Shown in pieces: positions 1 to 5,825 of a stretch of DNA of 6,855 nucleotides. Under the pieces are notes generated by a model. The model worked only from the letters and a program-made list of their open reading frames with translations, did no database searches and had not been told where the DNA came from. The translations under genes were made by a program, and so were the position numbers. This stretch comes from JACQAI01 sp035507915 (GTDB lineage Bacteria > Pseudomonadota > Alphaproteobacteria > Elsterales > Elsteraceae): positions 1 to 6,855 of the forward strand of contig DATJNS010000444.1 of the NCBI GenBank assembly GCA_035507915.1, in the 5' to 3' direction. Every line of letters begins with the position of its first letter. Within the stretch, counting starts at the first letter, position 1.

Positions 1-1329
1 CGTGCGGCCGCGGGTCTCGAAGCCGATGAACCAGATCGCCGCCGCCGCCAGGACATACCAGAAGGCGAAGTAGTTCATCGCCGGAACCAGCGCGTCGAGC
101 GTCGCCTTCGGGCTCACGAAATTGGACGAGCCGGCGATCAGTGCCAAGCCCGCCGGCCCGATGAACTTGCCGAGATTGCCGACGCCGTAGCCGACGCCCA
201 TGCCGCTCGCGCGCAGTTTCGACGGCCACACCTCGGCCATATAGGGCCCGATGATCGCGTAGCTGCCGCTGCCGAAGAACTGCTGCACGAGGATCGTGAG
301 GAAGAACACCGAGACGGCGCCGACATAGGCGCCGCTCAGATAGCCGGCGAGCGAGGTGGCCAGCGCGCCGGCCAGGCAGACGAGCATCGTCGAGGGGCGA
401 CGCCCGATCGCGTCGGAGAGCCAAGCGCAGAAGAACCGCCCGCAGATCCCAGCGACGCCGGCCCAGATCACCAGGAACGACGCCTCGGCCGGGCTGATCT
501 TGAGCACCAGCACGAACAGGGTCGTCAGCCACAGGGTGATGCCGACCGTCGCGGTCTGGTTGAGCCCGGTCAGGCACGAGACCAGCAGGCTGCGCGGGTA
601 CTTGAAGAGCTCGACCCACGGCACGTGCGTCGGCGCCGGCGCGACGGTAGGCAGCTGGATCCGGCTCGGGTCGACCTGCAGCGCCCAGGCGAGCGAGCGC
701 CGCGCCTCGTCGAGCCGGCCCTTGCCGATCAGCCAGTGCGGCGATTCCGGGACCCAGGCGCGGATCAGCAGGGTCAAGGCCGCCGGCATCAAACCGACGA
801 CGAAGAGTCCGCGCCACCCGACGATGTTCTCGAGATAGGCGCCGCTCACCGCGCCGAGAAGCGTGCCCATCGGCAGCAGCGCGGTGGTCAACCCGGTGAT
901 TCGGCCACGCTTGCTCGCCGGCACGAATTCCTGCACGACCAGCACGTCGATGGTGTAGAGGCCGGTCACGCCCATCCCGACGAAGAACCGGCAGACCGAC
1001 AGGAAGATCCAGCCCTGGTCGGGCGTCAACGCCATCAGACCGGTCGGGATCGAGAAGTTCAGCACGGTCAGCATCATGACCTTGCGTCGGCCGATCCGGT
1101 CGGCCATCCAGCCCCAGAACAGCGACCCGATGGGCGCCGCGATACCCGAGGACAGCAGGATGATGCCCGACTGTCCGTAGGTCAGGTCCCAGCCCTTCAA
1201 GATGAAGGCGAGAATGAAGCCGATCAGATAGAAATCGAAAAAGTCGAGCATGTCGCCGATCGTCGCCGCGGCGAAGATCTTCCACTGATTCGTCGTCAGC
1301 GACGTTTGCCGCTCCAAATGCTCCAGCAT
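1..1329 (-). CDS. MFS transporter, sugar-porter/metabolite:H+ symporter-like (3' end outside window)
   Basis: This inner-membrane secondary transporter of the major facilitator superfamily probably moves a small organic solute with protons. The minus strand reads 443 codons without a stop from ATG at 1329 to the left edge. The N-terminal half has the acidic first-helix pattern D26/D29/D32 and the MFS loop 2-3 signature GWMADRIGRRK at residues 73-83. PESPHWL at 194-200 follows helix 6, as in sugar porters and NiaP-like proteins. A degenerate second copy of the loop motif, LSDAIGRRP, lies at 284-292 in the C-terminal half. The last visible residues, FETRGRT, match the usual end of such proteins (FxETRGRxLEE), so probably only 10-20 residues are missing. 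The start is supported by GGGAGG four bases upstream on the minus strand. The gene is divergent from the ABC/amidohydrolase cluster. Its substrate is unknown; a link to that cluster is inferred from position only. Confidence 0.9.
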   Translation of the reverse strand, partial: MLEHLERQTSLTTNQWKIFAAATIGDMLDFFDFYLIGFILAFILKGWDLTYGQSGIILLSSGIAAPIGSLFWGWMADRIGRRKVMMLTVLNFSIPTGLMALTPDQGWIFLSVCRFFVGMGVTGLYTIDVLVVQEFVPASKRGRITGLTTALLPMGTLLGAVSGAYLENIVGWRGLFVVGLMPAALTLLIRAWVPESPHWLIGKGRLDEARRSLAWALQVDPSRIQLPTVAPAPTHVPWVELFKYPRSLLVSCLTGLNQTATVGITLWLTTLFVLVLKISPAEASFLVIWAGVAGICGRFFCAWLSDAIGRRPSTMLVCLAGALATSLAGYLSGAYVGAVSVFFLTILVQQFFGSGSYAIIGPYMAEVWPSKLRASGMGVGYGVGNLGKFIGPAGLALIAGSSNFVSPKATLDALVPAMNYFAFWYVLAAAAIWFIGFETRGRT

Positions 1330-1353
1330 GGCGCCTCCCACACCACGCCGATG

Positions 1354-1374
1354 CCACGGTGGTCACAGCGTGAC
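1354..1374. promoter_or_regulatory. Overlapping palindromes, candidate operator of the MFS gene
   Basis: Two perfect inverted repeats sit back to back: CCAC-G-GTGG and GTCAC-AGC-GTGAC, sharing base 1362. The second continues imperfectly outward (TGGTCAC against GTGACACCA). They lie about 25-45 bases upstream of the MFS start on its own strand, where a repressor or the 5' leader would act. Their function is inferred from position and symmetry only. Confidence 0.3.
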
Positions 1375-1412
1375 ACCAGCGCAGCAGCCGATTCTTGTTC
1401 TTCCTCGACGGT

Positions 1413-1427
1413 CCCCGTTGACCGGGG
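1413..1427. promoter_or_regulatory. Short GC hairpin in the intergenic region
   Basis: CCCCG-TTGAC-CGGGG forms a perfect 5-bp stem with a 5-base loop. No T-run follows on either strand, so it is not a typical intrinsic terminator. It could be part of an operator or an mRNA leader of the MFS gene, or chance in GC-rich DNA. Confidence 0.2.
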
Positions 1428-1533
1428 TTCCGTGCCAAATCATGGACCGATTCAGGCATCGGGACAAGCGGAGCGAGCGGCGTCCCGGGCGACAACCACC
1501 GCGATCGCCTCCGCTTGCCTGGCCCGTCGTTTG

Positions 1534-1545
1534 CTAGAACACTAG
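1534..1545. promoter_or_regulatory. CTAG-AACA-CTAG inverted repeat upstream of the ABC cluster
   Basis: Two CTAG tetramers four bases apart form a perfect inverted repeat about 43 bases before the start of the solute-binding protein gene. CTAG is generally uncommon in proteobacterial DNA, which makes the pair noticeable. The position is suitable for an operator or for overlap with the promoter. The regulator is unknown. Confidence 0.3.
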
Positions 1546-1572
1546 ACTTGAGAAAGCAGCACGAATCGCGAC

Positions 1573-1582
1573 GAGGAGGGGG
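1573..1582 (+). promoter_or_regulatory. Strong ribosome binding site of the solute-binding protein gene
   Basis: The purine-rich stretch GAGGAGGGGG ends five bases before ATG 1588. It fixes the start of the first gene of the plus-strand cluster and is the strongest Shine-Dalgarno match in the window, consistent with high expression of a periplasmic binding protein relative to its permease. Confidence 0.75.
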
Positions 1583-1587
1583 CACTC

Positions 1588-2631
1588 ATGATCGCAACGG
1601 GGAGGCGTATCGCGGCCATCTTGATCGCGACTTGCATCGCGGCCCTCGGCGGTCCCGTGGCAGCGCAATCCGACCACGAGAAGCAACTCTACGATGCCGC
1701 CAAGAAGGAGCGCGAGTTCACCTGGTATACCGCCCATTATGATCAGACGCTCGCCACCAACATCGGCAACGCGTTCACGCAGAAATATCCGGGCGTCCAA
1801 GCGAACGTCATCAAGGCGACCGCCCAGGTCACTTTCCAACGGCTGCTGCAGGACATCAAGGCCGGACAGATCCAGTCGGATGTCTTCAGTTCGACCGACA
1901 TCAGCCACTTCGTCCAGCTAAAGAAGAACGGCAATCTCGAGAAGTTCGTGCCCGCGAACGAGGGCGCGATCGTGCCGGCCTTCCGCAACATCGACCCCGA
2001 CGGCTTCTACACGGTGACGTGGGTCGGCCTGGTCGCGATCTCCTACAACACCACCAAGGTCAGCGCGACCGCCGTGCCGAAAAGCTGGACCGAGTTGCTG
2101 GATTCTAAGTGGACCGGCCAGATCGCGACCGGCAATCCGAACTACAGCGGCTCAGTCGGCGTCTGGGTGGTCGCGCTCGCCAAGCTCCACGGTTGGGACT
2201 GGTTCACCAAATTGAACGGCCTGAAGCCGCTGGTCGGCCGATCGATCGATGACGGCGTCACGGTGCTGAACGCCGCCGAGCGCACGCTCGCGATCGCCGA
2301 TCCGGCGACCACCCTGCGCAGCGCCGCCAAGGGCAACCCGCTTGCCGTTTCCTATCCGACCGACGGCGCGGTCGCGGTCGTCGGGCCGACCGGGATCATC
2401 AAGGGCGCCAAGAGCCCGAATGCCGCCAAGCTGTTCATCGAGTTCCTGCTGAGCGCCGACGGCGTGAAGGTGATCGCCGCCAATTACGAGCAGTCGCTGC
2501 GTCCCGACGTGCCGCCGCCCGCGGGCGCCAAGGCGCTTGCCGAGGTCAAGACGGTGGCGCCGACCGCCGAGGACATCGTCAAGGACCTGCCCGGCGAGAA
2601 GGAGAAATGGAAAGACACGTTCGGAATGTGA
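1588..2631 (+). CDS. ABC transporter periplasmic solute-binding protein (ferric/thiamine/phosphonate-type fold)
   Basis: This periplasmic binding protein would capture a solute and deliver it to the permease encoded next. Residues 1-26 form a Sec signal peptide with a basic N-region, a hydrophobic core and likely cleavage at VAA|QS. C16 does not sit in a good lipobox, so a soluble protein is expected. The mature part has the layout of type 2 binding proteins of the FbpA/IdiA/PhnS/ThiB group: WYTA at 46-49 opens the first beta strand, YPTDGAV begins at Y256, and KGAKSPNAAKLFIEFLLS begins at 272, the usual C-terminal hallmark. The length of 347 residues is normal for the group. I see no Tyr-Tyr pair like the one that binds iron in FbpA; the equivalent area reads GNPNYSGS (Y186). 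An organic ligand is therefore more likely than ferric iron. The adjacent hydrolases favour a nitrogenous compound, by inference. Confidence 0.9.
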   Translation: MIATGRRIAAILIATCIAALGGPVAAQSDHEKQLYDAAKKEREFTWYTAHYDQTLATNIGNAFTQKYPGVQANVIKATAQVTFQRLLQDIKAGQIQSDVFSSTDISHFVQLKKNGNLEKFVPANEGAIVPAFRNIDPDGFYTVTWVGLVAISYNTTKVSATAVPKSWTELLDSKWTGQIATGNPNYSGSVGVWVVALAKLHGWDWFTKLNGLKPLVGRSIDDGVTVLNAAERTLAIADPATTLRSAAKGNPLAVSYPTDGAVAVVGPTGIIKGAKSPNAAKLFIEFLLSADGVKVIAANYEQSLRPDVPPPAGAKALAEVKTVAPTAEDIVKDLPGEKEKWKDTFGM

Positions 2632-2682
2632 CGCGGCCGCGGCGCGCACCCGACCTGTGATCCTGCGATAACGCGCGCGCTG

Positions 2683-4428
2683 ATGCCGGCCGGCAGACAG
2701 GCAGCGACGCAGGCCGCGGCTGTCGGTGCGCGCCCAGGCCGTCGGGCGCTGTGGTGGCGCGGCTTTGAGCCGGCAGCCTTGATCTGGGTCGCCGCCGTTG
2801 CGGTGCTGATATTCCTCGTGCTCAACCCGATGGTGCGCCTCCTGATCGCCAGCTTCCAGGCGACCGACACGGGTGCGTTCACGACGGCGAACTACGGCAT
2901 CGCGTACACCGCGCGGGGCATCGCGGCGCTGATCAATTCGGTACTTTACAGCGGCGCCGTCACGCTCGTGGCGGCGCTGTTCGCGCTGCCGATCGCGTGG
3001 GCAATGTCGCGCACCGACATGCCGGGCAAGACGCTGGTGCGCGCGCTGATTCTCGGCGCCTTCATCACCCCGCCCTATCTCGGCGCGGTCGGCTGGATCC
3101 TCCTCGCCGGGCCCAACGCCGGCTGGCTCAACCGCACCTGGATGGCAGTGACGGGAGCCACATCGGGGCTGTTCGACATCTACAGCTTTGCGGGGCTCGT
3201 GTTCGTCACGGCGCTCTACGGCTTCCCCTACATCTTCGTGTTCACCGCCGATGCGCTCGATCTCGTCGGCACCGAGATGGAGGATGCCGCCCGCATCCTC
3301 GGCTCGGGTCCTCTGCGCGTGGCCTGCCGAGTCACGCTTCCGCTGGTCGCGCCCGCCATCCTGGGCGGCGCCATCATCACCTTCCTCGACACGATGGCCC
3401 TGTTCGGCACCCCTGCGATCATCGCGCTGCCGGCGCGCATCAACGTCATGACCTTGCAGCTCTGGCAGTTCTTCGAAGTGCCGGTGCGCGCCGAGGCCGC
3501 GGCGGCTTACGCCATCCCGCTCGTGCTGATCACCTGCCTCCTGTTCGGCGCGCAGCGACTGCTGCTTGGCGCGCGCGGCTACGTGACGCTCACGGGGAAG
3601 GGCGGCAGCCGAACGCCGATCGCCGCCGGCCCCTGGGGCTGGGTCCTGCTCGGTTATGCGCTCCTGATCTGCACGCTGGCGGTCTTCCTGCCGTTCGGCG
3701 CGCTCGCGCAGGCGGCCTTCAGCACCGCCTGGGGCCGCGGCTTCTCGCTCGCCAATCTGACCCTGAGCAATTTCACCTACCTGCTGGTCAAGCAGAGCAA
3801 CGCGCAGCAGACGATCCTGCACAGTTTCACCTACTCCGCGACGGCGGCCACCCTCGCGGTCGCAGTCGCGCTCGTCATTGCCTACGCCGTCGGGCGGCGC
3901 CTGGTGCCCTTCGGCCAGGCTCTGTCGATCCTGTGCGCCTCACCGTTCGTGATCCCCGGCATCGTGCTGGCGATCGGGTTTTACGCTGCCTACGCCGCGC
4001 CGCCCTTCGCGCTGTACGGCAGCGCCGCCATCCTGATTCTGGCATTCGCCACTCGGTTCCTGCCGATCGCCTACGTCAACTGCCAGGCCGCGCTGCGCGC
4101 CATCAATCCCGAACTCGAGGAGGCCGTGCGCATCCTGGGCGGCAGCCGACTGGCGGCGATCACGCGGGTCGTGGCGCCGTTGCTCAAGAAGAGCCTGGCC
4201 GGGGCGTGGCTCCTGGTCTTCATCCCGGCGACCCGGGAGCTCAGCACCGCGATCTTCCTGGTCGGCGCCAAGACACGCGTGATCGCCGTGATGCTGCTCG
4301 ACCTGAGCGAGGACGGCAGCTTCGAGATCCTGGCGGCGCTCGGTCTCATCCTCCTCGTTGCCACCATCATGATCGCGTTCACCGGCTACAAGCTGATCGG
4401 CCGGGACGTGCTGCTCGCCCGAAGGTGA
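2683..4428 (+). CDS. ABC transporter permease with two fused transmembrane domains (FbpB/ThiP/PhnV-like)
   Basis: This inner-membrane permease has both transmembrane domains in one 581-residue chain, so a single polypeptide can form the whole channel. After a basic cytoplasmic tail, helix 1 lies near residues 31-50. The first permease domain spans roughly 80-290 and the second roughly 380-570, with a linking helix near 327-350. Both domains carry the EAA loop that docks on the ATPase: EMEDAARILG at 198-207 followed by TLPLVAPAI, and ELEEAVRILG at 477-486 followed by VVAPLLKKS. ATG 2683 is the first possible start after the stop of the binding protein gene, 51 bases upstream in the same frame. 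No Shine-Dalgarno sequence precedes it, so translation may depend on the upstream gene. No ATPase gene follows; the next gene is an amidohydrolase. Assignment to a fused two-domain permease is firm, but the substrate is not known. Confidence 0.93.
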   Translation: MPAGRQAATQAAAVGARPGRRALWWRGFEPAALIWVAAVAVLIFLVLNPMVRLLIASFQATDTGAFTTANYGIAYTARGIAALINSVLYSGAVTLVAALFALPIAWAMSRTDMPGKTLVRALILGAFITPPYLGAVGWILLAGPNAGWLNRTWMAVTGATSGLFDIYSFAGLVFVTALYGFPYIFVFTADALDLVGTEMEDAARILGSGPLRVACRVTLPLVAPAILGGAIITFLDTMALFGTPAIIALPARINVMTLQLWQFFEVPVRAEAAAAYAIPLVLITCLLFGAQRLLLGARGYVTLTGKGGSRTPIAAGPWGWVLLGYALLICTLAVFLPFGALAQAAFSTAWGRGFSLANLTLSNFTYLLVKQSNAQQTILHSFTYSATAATLAVAVALVIAYAVGRRLVPFGQALSILCASPFVIPGIVLAIGFYAAYAAPPFALYGSAAILILAFATRFLPIAYVNCQAALRAINPELEEAVRILGGSRLAAITRVVAPLLKKSLAGAWLLVFIPATRELSTAIFLVGAKTRVIAVMLLDLSEDGSFEILAALGLILLVATIMIAFTGYKLIGRDVLLARR

Positions 4429-4470
4429 AACCGTGTATCGTGCCGCATACCATCCACGACCGGCCGCCCG

Positions 4471-5817
4471 ATGACCGACCTGCTGCTCACCGGCGCCACA
4501 TTGTTGACGGGCGACCCCGCACAACCCGTCATCGCGGACGGCTTCGTCGCCATTGCGGGCGATCGCATCAGCGGCCTCGGCCCGAGCGCGGCGCTGTCCC
4601 CGTCGCTCGGGGCCCGGCGTTTGGCGCTCGCGGGCCGCGTGATCGTTCCGGGTTTCGTCAACATCCACACTCACGCGGCGCTGTGCCTGATGCGCGGCAT
4701 CGCGCTGGATATGGGCCACGCGCCCGCCTACACGCCGGGCGTGCCGCACGGCCATGAGATCGGACCCAACGAGGCGGTCTCACTGGCACGCCTGGGCGCG
4801 CTCGAAGCGCTGCTGTTCGGGTCGACCGTGATGGCGGACAGCTTCGTGCACGCCGACCTGACCCTGCCGGCGATGGCCGAACTCGGCTTGCGCGTGTTCG
4901 CCTGCGGTCGCATCCACGACGTCGACTTCAGCCGGGTGCATGACGGCGAATGGCGTTACGACGAAGCGATCGGCGACGCGACGCTGACGGCCACGCGCGC
5001 TCTCCTCCAGACGCACCATGGCAGCCACGGCGGCCGCGCCAACGTCATCCTGGCGCCGCACGCGCCCGACACGTGCTCGGACCATCTGCTCGAGAAGGTC
5101 GCGCTCATGGCGCGCGACACCGGACTGCGCGTGATGATCCATCTGTCGCAGAGCCCGGCCGAGAACCGCGTGATCCGCGAGCGCAGCGGCACCACACCGG
5201 CTGAGCTCCTGGCGCGCGTGGGGCTGTTGAACGACCGGTTGATCGCCGCCCACTGCATCCACGTGACCAACGACGACGTCGCGCGTATCGGCGCCGCGGG
5301 CGTCACGGTCGCCCACGTGCCCAAAGGCAACGCGACCGGCGGCTCGATGGCGCCGACGCCCGCGCTGCGTGACGCCGGCGCCCGCCTTGCTCTGGGCACC
5401 GACAATCTGACCCAGGACATGGCCGAGGCGATGCGCTGGGCGCTCGCCGTGGCACGCGTGCAGGAACACACGGTCGGCCCGAGCTGGCAGCCGCGCGACG
5501 TGTTCGCGATGGCGACATCGAACGGTGCGGCCGCATTGGGCCTCGACGGCGAGATCGGGCGCTTGATGCCCGGCTACCGTGCCGACCTCGCGGTATTCGA
5601 CTTCCGTCGACCGCATCTCGCGCCATGCCTCGACCCGTTGGGCACGCTGGTGCACGATGCGCAGGGTCGCGACGTCGAGCACGTGTTCATCGACGGCCGG
5701 CACGTGGTGCGCGACGGCAAGGCCACGCTGGTCGACGAAGCCGTGATCCGCGCCGATGCGCAAGCGGTCGCCGAGCGGCTGTGGGCGCGCGCGCGACTCG
5801 CCGCGCAGACGCACTGA
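4471..5817 (+). CDS. Metal-dependent amidohydrolase, ATZ/TRZ (AtzA/TrzN/SAH-deaminase-like) type
   Basis: This cytoplasmic hydrolase belongs to the amidohydrolase superfamily (TIM barrel plus N- and C-terminal composite sheet), in the group that deaminates or dechlorinates heterocycles. Visible active-site elements are HTH (H66, H68) in NIHTHAA, H197 in PHAPDTCS, H224 in IHLSQSPAEN, H261 in AAHCIHV and D311 in LGTDN, the order expected for a mononuclear metal centre. The C-terminal PGYRADLAVFD and VFIDGRHVVRDGK strands are also typical, and 448 residues is normal. An oddity is that the HxxE motif of AtzA and SAH deaminase reads HLSQ, placing Q227 at the usual acidic position; E231 is the nearest acid. 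TDN replaces the more common TDG. The start ATG fits the canonical opening MTDLLLTGATLLTGD but has no clear Shine-Dalgarno. It lies 42 bases after the permease stop and just before a ring-opening hydrolase, suggesting a deaminase in a ring-degradation pathway. The substrate is unknown. Confidence 0.9.
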   Translation: MTDLLLTGATLLTGDPAQPVIADGFVAIAGDRISGLGPSAALSPSLGARRLALAGRVIVPGFVNIHTHAALCLMRGIALDMGHAPAYTPGVPHGHEIGPNEAVSLARLGALEALLFGSTVMADSFVHADLTLPAMAELGLRVFACGRIHDVDFSRVHDGEWRYDEAIGDATLTATRALLQTHHGSHGGRANVILAPHAPDTCSDHLLEKVALMARDTGLRVMIHLSQSPAENRVIRERSGTTPAELLARVGLLNDRLIAAHCIHVTNDDVARIGAAGVTVAHVPKGNATGGSMAPTPALRDAGARLALGTDNLTQDMAEAMRWALAVARVQEHTVGPSWQPRDVFAMATSNGAAALGLDGEIGRLMPGYRADLAVFDFRRPHLAPCLDPLGTLVHDAQGRDVEHVFIDGRHVVRDGKATLVDEAVIRADAQAVAERLWARARLAAQTH

Positions 5818-5819
5818 GG
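5816..5819 (+). promoter_or_regulatory. Ribosome binding site overlapping the preceding stop codon
   Basis: GAGG overlaps the TGA stop of the amidohydrolase gene and lies six bases before ATG 5826. This suggests that the two hydrolases are translationally coupled and made together. Confidence 0.55.
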
Positions 5820-5825
5820 CAGCCG

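Larger units (their letters stand above)
1330..1587. promoter_or_regulatory. Divergent intergenic control region
   Basis: This 258-base gap separates the minus-strand MFS gene from the plus-strand ABC/amidohydrolase cluster, so promoters for both directions should lie here. I see no convincing sigma-70 -35/-10 pair in either direction. The region is rich in short perfect inverted repeats: CCAC-G-GTGG (1354-1362), GTCAC-AGC-GTGAC (1362-1374), CCCCG-TTGAC-CGGGG (1413-1427), CCGAT-N6-ATCGG (1447-1462), CGGGAC-N16-GTCCCG (1460-1487) and CTAG-AACA-CTAG (1534-1545). Some may be operators, but none matches a regulator I can name, and no regulator gene is in the window. I see no convincing small gene here. 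Confidence 0.6.

Noticed and set aside
1431..1440. Sigma-54 type promoter (minus-strand TTTGGCACGG) upstream of the MFS gene
   Set aside because: The -24 element resembles TGGCACG, but the required TTGC at -12 is absent (CCCG is found at that spacing).
1515..1540. Sigma-70 promoter TTGCCT / TAGAAC before the ABC cluster
   Set aside because: The spacer is only 14 bases and the -10 match is weak, so I cannot support it.
625..1545. 306-residue plus-strand open frame across the MFS gene and the intergenic region
   Set aside because: It is antisense to clear MFS motifs, with an Arg/Asp/Gln-rich translation.
2632..2641. CGCGGCCGCG palindrome after the binding protein gene as a terminator
   Set aside because: There is no stem-loop of useful size and no T-run; it is a short self-complementary GC word, also present near the left edge (GCGGCCGC at 4-11), as expected in GC-rich DNA.
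2152..3822. 556-residue open frame on the minus strand, opposite the binding protein and permease
   Set aside because: The translation is rich in Arg, Asp, Glu, Gln and Gly without domain character, and lies antisense to two clearly recognised genes. Long antisense frames are usual in high-GC DNA.
2997..4757. 586-residue open frame on the plus strand overlapping the permease and the amidohydrolase start
   Set aside because: It is out of frame with two recognised proteins, its translation is Arg/His/Pro-rich, and it has no ribosome site. It is a shadow frame.
4471..5817. Naming the gene atzA, trzN or guanine deaminase
   Set aside because: The sequence shows only the general ATZ/TRZ amidohydrolase metal site, and the HxxE motif differs, so a specific name would be a guess.
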